Positions 1-9,373 of a DNA stretch of 64,000 nt are shown in pieces. Both the position numbers and the translations under genes were made by a program. Source of the DNA: Halomicroarcula saliterrae (GTDB taxonomy: Archaea; Halobacteriota; Halobacteria; Halobacteriales; Haloarculaceae). How positions within the stretch are numbered: the stretch's first letter is position 1; every line of letters starts with the position of its first letter. The stretch covers positions 372,001 through 436,000 of the forward strand of contig NZ_JAMQON010000001.1 in NCBI RefSeq assembly GCF_031624395.1. The letters are read 5' to 3'. The notes beneath the pieces were generated by a model, which ran no database searches, was not told the DNA's origin, and was given only the letters and a program-made list of their open reading frames with translations.

Positions 1-328
1 CGAGGAACGCCACGTCGCGGTCTTTATCGGCCAGTCCCAGATTCCCCTCCAGTTCACCGATGGTGATCTGGTCGCCCGGGCGGGTGGTGTGCACGTACGA
101 GGAGGCCAGCCCGTCGTCGTAGCGCTTGATAGCGAGGGTGAGCTGTTCGGTACCTGGGAGGTTCGTCGGGGTGTACGGTCGGACCACCCGCTCGTCGCCC
201 GAGTCGAACCGGACAGTCGTGTGCTGGCCGGGCCGGTGGTCGAACGTGTGGCCGGGCACGCGCAGGCGAAAGCCCGACACGCGGGGCGTGAGCGGATACC
301 TGTCGAGAACCGTCGCTGTGTAGGTCAT
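1..328 (-). CDS. FAD-binding FR-type oxidoreductase, N-terminal part
   Basis: Partial gene read leftwards from ATG 328 and cut by the window edge; about 109 residues are visible. The N-terminus begins MTYTATVLDRYP and is followed by a PGQ turn (about residues 33-35) and an RPYTP motif (about 50-54). RxYT/S is the flavin-binding signature of the ferredoxin-NADP reductase superfamily, so the protein probably moves electrons between NAD(P)H and a small carrier through FAD. The NAD-binding domain would lie outside the window, so the exact partner cannot be named. It is divergent from the cupin gene at 515. Confidence 0.8.
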   Translation of the reverse strand, partial: MTYTATVLDRYPLTPRVSGFRLRVPGHTFDHRPGQHTTVRFDSGDERVVRPYTPTNLPGTEQLTLAIKRYDDGLASSYVHTTRPGDQITIGELEGNLGLADKDRDVAFL

Positions 329-514
329 AAAGTTAGCGTATTGAAAAGAAGTCACAGCAACATAAGTCACCGGGCGGGAGACGGCGGCGCAGGTCCGTCG
401 TCGGACCGTGGGGACGTTTCGCGTACGCACCCGGCCGAGTCGGGGACGCAACCACACCGATATCGGCCGTATCCTGTCACCTCGGTTATGGTCGATGGGG
501 GCGTAGCGCGACGT

Positions 515-916
515 ATGGCAATCGAGAGCGCAAGGGGCCAGCGGTCCGCACTCCCCGAGTTCGAAGCGACGCACACGCTGGACGAGGGTATCTGGCGGGA
601 GGCTTACTGGGGCGATATGCGCGTCGGGTACGAGACGTACTTGCGGGACTTCGACGATGCACCGCTTCTGGCGGGGTTACCGAACGGCCGGTGTCAGTGT
701 CCCCACTGGGGATACATGCTCTCGGGCCGCATGACGGTCCGATACGCCGACCACGAGGAGGGAGTCGAGGCCGGGGACGTCTACTACATGGCGCCGGACC
801 ACAGCATCGCGGTCGACGCCGGGACCGTGTTGCTGGAGTTCAGCCCGCTCGACGAGTGGGCGGAGCTGATGGCGGCCACCGAGGGGAGCCTGCCGGACGA
901 CACCGACGCCGACTGA
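515..916 (+). CDS. Cupin-domain protein
   Basis: A 133-residue protein from ATG 515; an in-frame ATG at 488 is possible but adds only a basic tail that looks non-coding. A single conserved beta-barrel (cupin_2-like) region spans about residues 60-112, with GYMLSGRMTVRY (66-77) as the first half and AGDVYYMAPDH (86-96) as the second. Such small cupins bind a metal or small ligand or act as isomerases or sensors; substrate unknown. His64 and His96 are candidate ligands. It is a single gene between a divergent oxidoreductase and a convergent SDR. Confidence 0.7.
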   Translation: MAIESARGQRSALPEFEATHTLDEGIWREAYWGDMRVGYETYLRDFDDAPLLAGLPNGRCQCPHWGYMLSGRMTVRYADHEEGVEAGDVYYMAPDHSIAVDAGTVLLEFSPLDEWAELMAATEGSLPDDTDAD

Positions 917-981
917 CGACGAGCGGTGATTCGTCTCCCTGCTCGTGGCGTCCGGGGTCACGGTCCGACCCCCCGTCGCGA

Positions 982-1764
982 CTACGTGTGTGCGAACCCG
1001 CCGTCGACGAGGATACGCTCGCCGTTGACGTAGGAGGCGAGGTCACTGGCCAGGAACAGGGCGACGTTGGCCACCTCCTCTGGTCTCCCAAAGCGGCCCT
1101 GCGGTATCGCCCCCAACAGCATCTCCTGAAAACGCTGGCCCTCCTCACCCTCGCCCATCGGTGACTCGGCGAGCATCTGTGTCTCGGTCCAGCCGGGGTT
1201 GATGCAGTTGACGCGGATACCCTCGTCGCCGAAGCGGTCGGCGAGCGAGAAGGTGAGCTGCTGGACGCCTGCTTTTGCGGGGCCATAGAGCGGCATGTCA
1301 CCGCCGGTGCGGGCCGCCGCGAGACTGGCCATGTTGATGATGGTCCCGGCCGTCTCCTGGTCTAGGAACTGCTTTGCGGCGGCCTGGGCGCCGAAGAACA
1401 CCCCCTTCAGGTCGATGTCCATCACGTGGTCGAAGTCCTCGGGCGTGACCTCGAGAAAGTCGATGTGTGAGATGACGCCGGCGTTGTTGACCCAGATGTC
1501 CAGACCACCCAGTTCCTCGGCCGCCTCGGCGGCCACTTCGAGGTCAGTGTAGTCGGTCACCGAACACTCGACGTACTCCGCTCGCTGGTCCGTCTCGGCC
1601 GCGATACGCTCGTGGGTCGGCTCGCCGCCCTCCTTCGGGTCTTCGCGGATGTCGGCGACGACCACGTTCGCGCCATGCTCGGCGAACCTCAGCGAGATGG
1701 CCCGCCCGAGGCCGCTGGCGCCCCCCGTGACGACGGTGGTCTGGCCGTCCAGTAGCTGACTCAT
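982..1764 (-). CDS. SDR family NAD(P)-dependent oxidoreductase
   Basis: 260 residues, the normal length of a classical short-chain dehydrogenase. The Rossmann cofactor loop TGGASGLG is at 13-20, NNAG near residue 94, a catalytic Ser in the strand MASLAAA, and the catalytic Tyr-x3-Lys in LYGPAK. The C-terminus carries the usual ASYVNGERILVDGG segment. It reduces or oxidises an unidentified alcohol or ketone in the cytoplasm. It is transcribed leftward, divergent from the winged-helix regulator at 1961, with a perfect palindrome between them, so regulation by that neighbour is plausible but inferred. Confidence 0.9.
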   Translation of the reverse strand: MSQLLDGQTTVVTGGASGLGRAISLRFAEHGANVVVADIREDPKEGGEPTHERIAAETDQRAEYVECSVTDYTDLEVAAEAAEELGGLDIWVNNAGVISHIDFLEVTPEDFDHVMDIDLKGVFFGAQAAAKQFLDQETAGTIINMASLAAARTGGDMPLYGPAKAGVQQLTFSLADRFGDEGIRVNCINPGWTETQMLAESPMGEGEEGQRFQEMLLGAIPQGRFGRPEEVANVALFLASDLASYVNGERILVDGGFAHT

Positions 1765-1810
1765 CGCTGTGCCCTCGCTCGGAACTGCACTGTATGACGA
1801 ACGTTCATGT

Positions 1811-1825
1811 GTGACACGGTGTCAC
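1811..1825. promoter_or_regulatory. 15-bp palindrome, candidate operator
   Basis: GTGACAC-G-GTGTCAC is a perfect inverted repeat with a one-base centre, 47 bp upstream of the SDR start codon and 135 bp upstream of the divergent regulator. The shape suits a dimeric winged-helix repressor. Which protein binds it is inferred from position only. Confidence 0.4.
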
Positions 1826-1926
1826 TGTCGGCCGAGCGAACAATAAACACTGTCGTAGCGCCAACAGGAACAGTGACCGGTCGGTTGAGTGATTCACTGC
1901 TGGTGGAGCCGACCGGCCGGCGGAGA

Positions 1927-1938
1927 GTTTTTATTATG
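1927..1938 (+). promoter_or_regulatory. TATA box of the winged-helix regulator
   Basis: GTTTTTATTATG lies about 28 bases before the ATG at 1961, the spacing expected for a leaderless haloarchaeal transcript. It supports choosing ATG 1961 over the earlier in-frame start at 1889. Confidence 0.55.
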
Positions 1939-1960
1939 GAGCGGTGACTCGGTCAGAACG

Positions 1961-2788
1961 ATGCCGGATACCTCACCAAACGAGTTCGTCGTCACCTCGA
2001 GGGTCCGGACGGCCATCGTCCAGCAGCTCGCCGCCGGCCCGACCCCGACCGGCGAGCTACTGGGGGAGACAGCCGCGAGCGAATCGGCGGTGTACGACGC
2101 GCTCTCGTCGCTCGAGGAGCGCGGTATCGCCGTGAAGAGCAAGGGGACGTGGGCGCTGACCGCACAGGGGCGGATCGTCGCGGACAGCGTCGAAGAGTGG
2201 CAGGGCACCGAGTCGTTCCTGGAAATCGACCCGGCCTACTGGCGGACCCACCGCGCCGACGTGATTCCCGACCCCTTCCGTCGCCGGCTCCCCGAACTCG
2301 GCGACTACGAGGTCTACCGGGACGGCCCGGGCGAACCCAACCGGGCCGAACAGGTCGCCGTGAGCCGGATGGCCGCTGCGGCGGCCCCTGACATCACGAC
2401 GCCGTTCTACTCGTTGAACCACCAGGTGAACGTCCCGGACAATCCCGAGACGCGGATGCTCGTCACTCGCGAGGCGACGGACATCAGCGTCCAGCGCTAC
2501 CGTGAGGGCCACCGCGAGAAGCTGGAGGACCTGCCGGCGGTCCAGATGCGGCTCACGGCGTGTCAGTTCGCATCCGTCGTCGGCGACGAGTTCGTGCTGT
2601 TCGGGCTCCCGACGGTGGATGCTGACGAGCCAACGCTCTCGGACACCTCGGCGACGCTGGTCTCCGAGACCGAGTCGGCAGTGAAGTGGGGCCAAGAACT
2701 GTTCGAGTACCTCTGGGAGCGGTCGGACCCGATAGAGCCCTACATGGTCGAGCACCACCCCGACGTGCTCGATTCCGTCGGCGAGTAA
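1961..2788 (+). CDS. Winged-helix transcriptional regulator (FilR1/DUF1724-like)
   Basis: 275 residues. The N-terminal third (about 8-70) is a winged helix: TSRVRTAIVQQL, then a recognition-helix region SESAVYDALSSLEERGI, and a wing ending in a TAQGRIV segment. The middle and C-terminal part resembles the sensor-like domain of the haloarchaeal and methanogen FilR1/DUF1724 regulators, with the typical MRLTACQFASVVGDEFVLFGLP strand pattern shortened here. A ligand is not identifiable. It is divergent from the SDR gene and tail-to-tail with the zinc alcohol dehydrogenase. A paralogue with the same architecture lies at 27696-28457. Confidence 0.8.
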   Translation: MPDTSPNEFVVTSRVRTAIVQQLAAGPTPTGELLGETAASESAVYDALSSLEERGIAVKSKGTWALTAQGRIVADSVEEWQGTESFLEIDPAYWRTHRADVIPDPFRRRLPELGDYEVYRDGPGEPNRAEQVAVSRMAAAAAPDITTPFYSLNHQVNVPDNPETRMLVTREATDISVQRYREGHREKLEDLPAVQMRLTACQFASVVGDEFVLFGLPTVDADEPTLSDTSATLVSETESAVKWGQELFEYLWERSDPIEPYMVEHHPDVLDSVGE

Positions 2789-2805
2789 CGCTCTCTGCCC
2801 CGCAC

Positions 2806-3975
2806 TCAGGGCCGCAGAACGACCTTGATGCAGTCGTCCTCCTTGTCGTTGAACGTCTCGTAGAGCTCCGGTCCGTCCTCCAGGGGTGCGTCGTGGGTGA
2901 CGACGAAGGAGGGGTCGATGTTGCCCGACTCTATCTGGTCGAGTAGCGGACCGAGATAGCGCTGGACGTGCGTCTGCCCGGTCTTGACCGTGATGCCCTT
3001 GTTCATCAGCGGTCCCATCGGGAAGTTGTCCGCGCGGCCGACGTAGACGCCGGGGACCGAGAGCGTCCCGCCCTTCCGGCAGCACCGAATCGCCTCGCGG
3101 AGCACCGTCGGGCGGTCGTCCTCCAGATTCAGCCGCTGTTTCACCCGGTCGGAGGTCGCCACGACGCCCGTTCCGTGGGCGTCGGTCCCGACGGCGTCGA
3201 TGCAGCTGTCGGGGCCGCGGTCCCCGGTCAACTCCATCAGCCGGTCGTAGACGTCTTCCTCCTCGTAGTTGATGGTCTCCGCGCCGCCGTGGTCGCGGGC
3301 CATCGCCAGGCGCTCGGGGACGCGGTCGATAGCGACGACCCGGTCGGCACCGAGCATGTCGGCGCTCTGGACGGCGAACTGGCCGACGGGGCCACAGCCC
3401 CAGACCGCGACCGTGTCGTGTTCGTCGATGTCGGCGTTCTCGGCGGCCATGTGTCCCGTCGGGAAGATGTCCGAGAGGAACAGGACTTGCTCGTCGGAGA
3501 GGTCGGATTCTATCTTGACCGGCCCCACGTCCGCGTACGGGACCCGCAGGTACTCGGCCTGCCCGCCGGCGTAGCCGCCCATCATGTGGGAGTAGCCGTA
3601 GAGGCCGGCCGGCGAGTGGCCCATCACCTCGCGGGCGAGCTCGGCGTTCGGGTTCGAGTTGTCACAGAGGGAGTAGAGGTCGTTCTGACAGAACCAGCAC
3701 GACCCACAGCTGATGGTGAAGGGGACGACGACGCGGTCGCCCACGTCGAGCGTCTCGACCCCGCTGCCGACCTCGACCACCTCGCCCATCGGCTCGTGGC
3801 CCAGTACGTCGCCCTCCCGCATCGAGGGGACCCGTCCGTGGTAGAGGTGGAGGTCGGAGCCACAGATGGCCGTCGCCGTGACCTCGATGATGGCGTCGTT
3901 CGGATTGACGATTTCGGGCCGGGGCACGTCCTCGACGCGGATGTCGTGTTTGCCGTGCCAGGTGAGCGCTCTCAT
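2806..3975 (-). CDS. Zinc-dependent alcohol dehydrogenase (formaldehyde-dehydrogenase-like)
   Basis: 389 residues of the MDR superfamily. Catalytic zinc ligands are Cys38 (ICGSDLH) and His60-Glu61 (GHEP). A structural zinc lobe is complete, with Cys90, Cys93, Cys96 and Cys104. A Rossmann loop (WGCGPVGQ) sits near residue 190. The long insertion between the zinc lobe and the cofactor domain and the overall length match the glutathione-independent formaldehyde dehydrogenase-like group, but the substrate is not decidable from sequence. Its ATG overlaps the stop of the SRPBCC gene (ATGA), so the two form one operon. Confidence 0.85.
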   Translation of the reverse strand: MRALTWHGKHDIRVEDVPRPEIVNPNDAIIEVTATAICGSDLHLYHGRVPSMREGDVLGHEPMGEVVEVGSGVETLDVGDRVVVPFTISCGSCWFCQNDLYSLCDNSNPNAELAREVMGHSPAGLYGYSHMMGGYAGGQAEYLRVPYADVGPVKIESDLSDEQVLFLSDIFPTGHMAAENADIDEHDTVAVWGCGPVGQFAVQSADMLGADRVVAIDRVPERLAMARDHGGAETINYEEEDVYDRLMELTGDRGPDSCIDAVGTDAHGTGVVATSDRVKQRLNLEDDRPTVLREAIRCCRKGGTLSVPGVYVGRADNFPMGPLMNKGITVKTGQTHVQRYLGPLLDQIESGNIDPSFVVTHDAPLEDGPELYETFNDKEDDCIKVVLRP

Positions 3976-4742
3976 ACCGTATCCCCCTCTCCTCTCGTGG
4001 ACGGGTTCTTTTCGAGCGTCGGGACCTCACCGGTCTCGACGAGGCTTTTGAACCGGCCCAGGGCCTGGCCGGCCAGTTTCTCCGGAACGATATCGAGCTG
4101 CTGTAGGGCTCTGTCCCCCAACGTCCCGCCGGGCGGGTCGAAGCTGACCGAGAGCGTCACCAGGGTCCCGCGGTCACCCGGTGCGGCCTCGAAGCGGACC
4201 GACCCTTCGTTGGGCAACACGGCGTCCGTCGGCGTCTCCCAGCGGACCAGCTCGCCCGGCTCCGATTCGACGACGTGGGTCTCCCAGGAGGCGTCCTGTC
4301 CGTAGGGCCCGTGGACCGTCCACCGGGACCGGTCGCTGTCGACCGCCTCCACGTCGGCGACGTGCCCCATGACCCGCGAGAACGTGTCGGGGTCACGCCA
4401 GGCGTCGTAGCAGTCCTCGGCGGACTGCCCGACGGTAATAGAGCGGTGAACGTCTGTCTCGGGCGGCGCTGTCCGCTCGGCCCCTCGTTCACTGGACCCG
4501 TCGTTTCGCCCGGTGAGCGCCCGTTTCATCCCGGAGGGGCCGCCCACGCCCCGAGAGACCAGCCAGGCGCCGCCCAGTGCCGTCACTGTCCCACTGACCG
4601 ACCGCTGTCCGAGGCCACGGACGAGCAGTACCGTTCCGACCACGAGCTGGACACCGCGCATCACCGGGTCGGTGGCTGTTCCGCTGTCCGACTGCGCTCG
4701 ATGACTGTCCCGTTGTTCGCGTGCAGCGTGTTGTGTCGCCAT
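3972..4742 (-). CDS. SRPBCC-domain protein with N-terminal membrane segment
   Basis: 256 residues. Two short hydrophobic stretches (about 28-66) resemble the small DUF2892-type membrane hairpin, then a charged linker. A START/SRPBCC fold (about 95-225) begins with the strand [21 protein letters not shown], a signature of the polyketide cyclase/Coq10-like family. SRPBCC proteins bind hydrophobic ligands in a deep pocket; the ligand here is unknown. It is the first gene of a two-gene minus-strand operon and its TGA is fused to the ATG of the alcohol dehydrogenase. Confidence 0.75.
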   Translation of the reverse strand: MATQHAAREQRDSHRAQSDSGTATDPVMRGVQLVVGTVLLVRGLGQRSVSGTVTALGGAWLVSRGVGGPSGMKRALTGRNDGSSERGAERTAPPETDVHRSITVGQSAEDCYDAWRDPDTFSRVMGHVADVEAVDSDRSRWTVHGPYGQDASWETHVVESEPGELVRWETPTDAVLPNEGSVRFEAAPGDRGTLVTLSVSFDPPGGTLGDRALQQLDIVPEKLAGQALGRFKSLVETGEVPTLEKNPSTRGEGDTV

Positions 4743-4902
4743 GGAAGTATCCTCGCTGTGGTCGCTCGTAGACGGGTTCGAACGCGACCCTCAGGCGGGG
4801 AAACGGCGCTCGCTGGATTAGCCGTGGTGCCGGCAGCTTCAGGCCGGTTAAACGGGGCAGCGGCCACCGGGATTTTTGTCCGGTTGTCACAACCCTCCGG
4901 AC

Positions 4903-5199
4903 GTGACCGAAGACGCTGACCCAGATTCGAACCTCCAGCAGTGGAAAGAGACGATGCAGGCCGAACACGCCGAGGCCATCGCGAACCCGGACCCCGACGA
5001 GACACACCGAATCGAGGGCGTTTCGCAGGTGAGCTACAGGGTCTACTTCGAGTACGACGACGACACCGAGACACTCGAACGGGAGCGCCGGGAACAGGTC
5101 GAGGAACTGGCCGACCCGGAGCTGTTCTCCTGTGCCTGTGGCGTCCGTGGCATGACCGCACAAGAAGCCACCGACCACGTCGCCGCGGCCCGCGAGTGA
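4903..5199 (+). CDS. Small conserved haloarchaeal protein of unknown function
   Basis: About 98 residues if the GTG at 4903 is the start (VTEDADPD...); an upstream in-frame TTG at 4876 would add nine residues and is less likely. The protein is acidic and soluble. Its C-terminus holds a Cys-x-Cys pair (FSCACGVRGM), followed by an alpha-helical segment TAQEATDHVAAARE. A metal or thiol role for the cysteines is possible but unproven. It is a stand-alone gene, divergent from the SRPBCC-ADH operon. Confidence 0.65.
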   Translation: MTEDADPDSNLQQWKETMQAEHAEAIANPDPDETHRIEGVSQVSYRVYFEYDDDTETLERERREQVEELADPELFSCACGVRGMTAQEATDHVAAARE

Positions 5200-5235
5200 G
5201 CGCTTACGGCGGTAGCGAGGCGACAGCCGACCCGT

Positions 5236-6087
5236 TCACGCGCCGATACCCAGCAGTCCCTGCTGGGCCAGTTCGTCGCCCATCGTCACGCTGACATAGA
5301 GGATGGTAAACAGCGTCGCGTTGTAGAGCCCGTGTATCAGCGACGGGACGACGATGTTCCCCGAGTACTCGTAGGCGACGCCGAACACCGTCGCGGTCCC
5401 AAAGAGGATGCTCACGACGACTAGATTGCCCAGCAGCGAGCCGCCCACGAGGGCGAACAGGTGGAGCGCCGCGAAGATGGCGCTCGGGATGATGACGCCC
5501 GGCACCCGACTGAACCGCTCGCGGATGCGTCCCTGCACCACCCCGCGAAAGAGCAGTTCCTCGCCGGGCCCGATGACGAGAATCGAGGCCGGAATCAGCA
5601 GCAAGAGCACCTCCGGGTTCGAGCGACCGAGCTCCGCCGCGGCGTTGTTCCCGGTCTGGAGCGGCTGGCCGCGGATGTTCTGAATGACCGTCATGATGAT
5701 GCCGGAGAACATGACCCAGACTATCGCCGCGGCGTAGCCGCCCAGCACGATTCCCGCCTGCTTCAGGGTCGGAACTCCGGCGGGGATGCCAAAGGACTTC
5801 CCGTCACCGGCGAGGTCGAGCAGCGAGCGGACCCGCGGTGCGATGGCCGGTCTGAGCTTGTAGTAGCTGAGCGCGACGCCGGCACAGCCGACCCCCTGGA
5901 TGAAGACGAGGCTGAGAACGAGAAAGGCGAACCCGGAGACGATTGTCCCCGTGACGAGCCCGATACCCGCGACCGTCAACAGTAACAGCGCCACGCCAAA
6001 GAGCAGTCCGCCGGCGCCGAGCCCGAAGGCGGAGACGAGCGCGATAGCCGACTGGAGCACTGGTCGCTCCTGTGAGGCAGTTGCCAT
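5236..6087 (-). CDS. CPBP-family intramembrane glutamic protease
   Basis: 283 residues, strongly hydrophobic with about seven to eight membrane segments. All three CPBP (Abi, Rce1-like) motifs are present: EELLFRG with Glu176-Glu177 and Arg181, a histidine in AALHLF (His209), and IHGLYNA (His252). The family cleaves substrates inside the membrane or acts in prenyl-protein-like processing; the substrate is unknown. It is a monocistronic gene, tail-to-tail with the small gene at 4903. Confidence 0.85.
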   Translation of the reverse strand: MATASQERPVLQSAIALVSAFGLGAGGLLFGVALLLLTVAGIGLVTGTIVSGFAFLVLSLVFIQGVGCAGVALSYYKLRPAIAPRVRSLLDLAGDGKSFGIPAGVPTLKQAGIVLGGYAAAIVWVMFSGIIMTVIQNIRGQPLQTGNNAAAELGRSNPEVLLLLIPASILVIGPGEELLFRGVVQGRIRERFSRVPGVIIPSAIFAALHLFALVGGSLLGNLVVVSILFGTATVFGVAYEYSGNIVVPSLIHGLYNATLFTILYVSVTMGDELAQQGLLGIGA

Positions 6088-6147
6088 ACGGTTCGTTAGC
6101 AGCGAAGCCCTGAAAACAGTTCCTTCATGTGTTCCAACGGTGAGGGG

Positions 6148-6687
6148 TCACGCCGTCCGCTCGCCGGCCTCGACGGCCACGTCCAGCCAGTTCGCCTCCG
6201 GCGGGAGCGGGCAGGAGAACGTCTCGCTGTACGCACAGAACGGCGCGTACGCGAGGTTGAAATCCAGCGTCGCGGTGTCGCCGTCTGTCAGTTCCGCGTC
6301 GCTCTCTAGCTCCATGTAGCGGCCCGCCTCGTAGGTCTGCTGACCTGTCGTCTTGTCCCGGAACGGGACGAACAGCTGTCCGGGGTCGTCACCGGCCTGC
6401 CGGTACCCCTGCAACTCGGCGGCCTCGCCGTCGACCTCGAACGCGAAGGTGACGACGTGGAGATAGCGGACGACGCGGCCGTCGGTCGTCTCCATCTCGA
6501 CGGGGTCGGGGTCGTCGTGGCGGGTCACGGTCGCCTCGACGCGGTAGCTCGGGTCCGGCTCGAAGTACGCGAGCCCATCGAACGACCCGCGCTCTTCCGG
6601 CGGAACCGGTGACTGCGGGTGGTCGGCGAAGAAGTCGTCCTTCTCGGCGCGGTTCCGGCGGAGCCGTTCGGCGTAGTCGTCGGTCAT
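6148..6687 (-). CDS. DUF1684 family protein
   Basis: 179 residues, soluble. The C-terminal half has the DUF1684 hallmark: a DFNLAYAPFCAY segment, then FSCPLPPEANWL, ending in a VAVEAGER strand. The family is widespread in bacteria and haloarchaea and has no established biochemical role. The N-terminus starts MTDDYAERLRRNRAEKDDFF, a charged helix also typical of the family. The gene stands alone between the CPBP protease and the acyl-CoA ligase. Confidence 0.85.
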   Translation of the reverse strand: MTDDYAERLRRNRAEKDDFFADHPQSPVPPEERGSFDGLAYFEPDPSYRVEATVTRHDDPDPVEMETTDGRVVRYLHVVTFAFEVDGEAAELQGYRQAGDDPGQLFVPFRDKTTGQQTYEAGRYMELESDAELTDGDTATLDFNLAYAPFCAYSETFSCPLPPEANWLDVAVEAGERTA

Positions 6688-6782
6688 GCGCTCCGTACCG
6701 GGGCGAGCCGTTTCAGTGCAGCGGTCGTGCGGGGAGACGGCCCGGCGGCGCCCGGCTCACGAGCAACAGGGGCGCCGCCGGG

Positions 6783-8744
6783 CTAGGTCTCATCGTAGAT
6801 GGCGTCGACCTTCGACTCGAACGCCTCCTGAATGTTGCGCCGCTTCTTCTTCATCGACGGCGTGAGGAGGTCGTTGTCCGTGGTCCACTCCTCGGGGACC
6901 AGCTCGAAGGCCTTGATGCGCTCGGTGCGCTCCAGTTCGGCGTTGGCGTCCTCGATGGCGGCCCGAACCCACTCCCGGACCTGCTCGTGGTCACATCGGG
7001 CGTACGGGTCCTCCGGCAGGTCGACGCCCGCCCGCGCCGCGAGCCGCTCTATCTCCTCGAAGTCGGGGACCACGAGCGCGCCCACGAACTTCCGGTCGTC
7101 GCCGACGACCATGACCTGGTTGACCCGGTCTACCGTCGCGAACAGGTCCTCGATGGGCTGGGGCGCGACGTTCTTGCCCGTCGAGAGGACGATGAGCTGT
7201 TTCAGTCGGTCGTGGTAGACCAGAAAGCCGTCGTCGGTCAGTTCCACGATGTCGCCGGTCCGGAACCAGCGGCGGCCGTCCCGTTCGACGAACCCGCGGT
7301 CCGTCTCGCCGGGGTCGTTCCAGTACCCCTCGGTGACGTTCGGACCGTCGACGAGCAGTTCGCCAAGACGCCCGGTCACGTCGTCGAACTCCGTGTCGTC
7401 GACGACGTGGGTGTCGATGTGATAGTCCAGCTCCGTGACGGGGTAGCCGAGCGTCCCCGGCCGGAGGTCCTCGGGCGGATTGATGGCGATGACGGGCGCC
7501 GTCTCGGTGAGGCCGTACCCCTCGACGATGTCGATTCCCATCCCGATGAACGTCTCACACAGCGACTTCGAGAGGCTGCCCCCGCCACTGACCATGAACT
7601 CCACCTCGCCGCCCAGCCCCTCTCTGACGGTGCTGTAGACGAGGCGGTCGGCCAGTCGGTGCTGGAGCGACAGCACCGGCCCCGCGTCCTCCGTGCGGGC
7701 GTAGCGTCGGGCCACGTCCAGCGACCACTCGAAGAGGCGCTCCGTGACGGGCGAATCACCGGCCTGCTCGCGCATTCGCCGGAAGATGCGCTCGTAGACG
7801 CGGGGGACGCTCGCGCCCATCTGTGGCCGGAGTGCGAGTAGGTCCCCGGTGAGCGTCTCCGGGCTCTCGGCGTAGCCGACGGTCACTCCCGACGCGTACA
7901 TGAAGAAGTGGCCGGCCAGCCGCTCGAAGACGTGCGCGAGCGGGAGAAAGGCGATAGAGCGCATCCCGGCCGAGACGACGGGGAGCTCCGGCGACTTGTC
8001 GGGGCGGGGGCCCAGCCGGCGTCGCGTCTGGTTGACGTTCGCCCGGAAGTTCCGATGTGTCAGCCGGACCCCCTTCGGTTTCCCCGTCGTCCCGGAGGTG
8101 TAGATGACGCTCGCCAGGTCCCCGGGCTGGCGGTCCGCGAGCCAGGACTGGTAGGCGGACTCCTCGAAAACCGCCTGCCCACGCTCGTACACGTCCGCGA
8201 GCGTCACGACGTCCGCTCGGTCCGGCGCGCAGTCGTCCATGGTGACGATTGTCGACAGCGCCAGCTCGTCCGCCACGGCCAACACGCGCTCTAGCTGGTC
8301 GCCGGTCCCGACGACCGCCACCTCGGCACCTGGGTCGTCGAGCAGATGCCGGACCTGCCCGGTCGAGGAGTCGGTGTACACCGTCGTCACGACGCCGCCG
8401 GCCGACAGCACGGCGAAGTCCGACAGCGCCCACTCCATCCGCGTCGAGGCGAAGAGGCCGACGCGAGTGTCGGCGGCCACGCCGAGGTCCCGGAAGCCGG
8501 CGGCGAGGTACTTCACGAGTTCGTGCATCCGCTCGTAGCTGATCGTCCCGTACTCGCCGTCGGGCGGTGCCGGCACGACATCGTCGGTCAGCGAGCGGTC
8601 GTAGACGCCGCCCTTGTACTGCTGGGCGTCGCGGTCGGCGTTGCGCCGAGCCGTCGCCGCAAACAGCTCACCGAGCGTGTCGGTCCCGACGACCTCGTCG
8701 GTGTACTCGGCCTCGGTCTCGAACCACCCCGGTGTGGCGCCCAT
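6783..8744 (-). CDS. Long-chain fatty acid--CoA ligase (AMP-forming)
   Basis: About 653 residues from ATG 8744; an in-frame GTG at 8762 would add six. The adenylate-forming enzyme signatures are clear: the P-loop YTSGTTGKPKG near residue 220, the EGYGLTE motif near 405, and the hinge and catalytic-lysine region (TGDIVE ... GKNVAPQPIED) towards the C-terminus. It resembles the FadD15/long-chain subgroup by length and by the C-terminal MKKKRRNIQEAF helix. It activates fatty acids as acyl-AMP and then acyl-CoA in the cytoplasm. Monocistronic. Confidence 0.9.
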   Translation of the reverse strand: MGATPGWFETEAEYTDEVVGTDTLGELFAATARRNADRDAQQYKGGVYDRSLTDDVVPAPPDGEYGTISYERMHELVKYLAAGFRDLGVAADTRVGLFASTRMEWALSDFAVLSAGGVVTTVYTDSSTGQVRHLLDDPGAEVAVVGTGDQLERVLAVADELALSTIVTMDDCAPDRADVVTLADVYERGQAVFEESAYQSWLADRQPGDLASVIYTSGTTGKPKGVRLTHRNFRANVNQTRRRLGPRPDKSPELPVVSAGMRSIAFLPLAHVFERLAGHFFMYASGVTVGYAESPETLTGDLLALRPQMGASVPRVYERIFRRMREQAGDSPVTERLFEWSLDVARRYARTEDAGPVLSLQHRLADRLVYSTVREGLGGEVEFMVSGGGSLSKSLCETFIGMGIDIVEGYGLTETAPVIAINPPEDLRPGTLGYPVTELDYHIDTHVVDDTEFDDVTGRLGELLVDGPNVTEGYWNDPGETDRGFVERDGRRWFRTGDIVELTDDGFLVYHDRLKQLIVLSTGKNVAPQPIEDLFATVDRVNQVMVVGDDRKFVGALVVPDFEEIERLAARAGVDLPEDPYARCDHEQVREWVRAAIEDANAELERTERIKAFELVPEEWTTDNDLLTPSMKKKRRNIQEAFESKVDAIYDET

Positions 8745-8842
8745 ACTGCCGTAGTTGACCACAGACGGTCAAGTATGTACGGGATGATAACACGAAACAC
8801 GTTCTAAACTGTTCACTAGCGGGATAGCAACCGCCGGCGGAC

Positions 8843-9304
8843 TCACTCGATGTGGATGTCCGTTCCGTCCGCCGCGTCGTCGGTCTCGACCACGAACCGG
8901 ACTTCGAGCACGCCGTTGTGGTAGCTCGCCGTCACGTGGTCCGGGTCGACCCGGGCCGGGAGGTGAATCCGTTCGCTGACCCGTCGGCTCCGGTAGCTCA
9001 TGCCCTCCCCGACCTCGTGTTCGCCGCTGAGGTGGAGGTGCTCGTCGCGGAGCCGAATGGAGAGCTCGTCCCGGTCGAACCCTGGGAGGTCGGCGAGGAC
9101 CACGAAGCCGTCGTCGGTCTCCTCGATGGTGACGCCCGCGTCCCAGCCGCTCTCGTCGTACTGCGGTTCCCGGACGGCCGGTGTCTGGCCCCAGTTGTCG
9201 CCGGACTGACGGCCGTCACGCGACCCCTGAACGCCGAACATCTCCCGGCGCATCTGGTCGAAGAACTGCTCCATGCTGTCGAAGGGGTTACGCTGTTCTC
9301 TCAT
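8843..9304 (-). CDS. Hsp20/alpha-crystallin small heat-shock protein
   Basis: 153 residues. A short N-terminal arm with NPFDSMEQFFDQMRREMF precedes an alpha-crystallin domain (about 55-145) with the LPGFDRDELSIRL strand and the late motif NGVLEVRF. It is an ATP-independent holdase that keeps unfolding proteins soluble. The C-terminal tail is acidic and lacks an obvious IxI/V motif, which in many sHsps anchors the oligomer; DIHIE is the nearest. A strong TATA box lies about 30 bp before the ATG. Confidence 0.92.
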   Translation of the reverse strand: MREQRNPFDSMEQFFDQMRREMFGVQGSRDGRQSGDNWGQTPAVREPQYDESGWDAGVTIEETDDGFVVLADLPGFDRDELSIRLRDEHLHLSGEHEVGEGMSYRSRRVSERIHLPARVDPDHVTASYHNGVLEVRFVVETDDAADGTDIHIE

Positions 9305-9329
9305 AACGACCTTATATTGGCTCGGAGAG

Positions 9330-9340
9330 CATATAAACAG
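9330..9340 (-). promoter_or_regulatory. TATA box of the Hsp20 gene
   Basis: Read on the minus strand this is CTGTTTATATG, centred about 30 bases before the start codon at 9304, giving a leaderless or nearly leaderless mRNA. A second A/T patch (CAATATAAG) lies closer to the ATG. Confidence 0.65.
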
Positions 9341-9373
9341 ATATGGACACGTGATAGCAGTGGGCCGCCCTCG

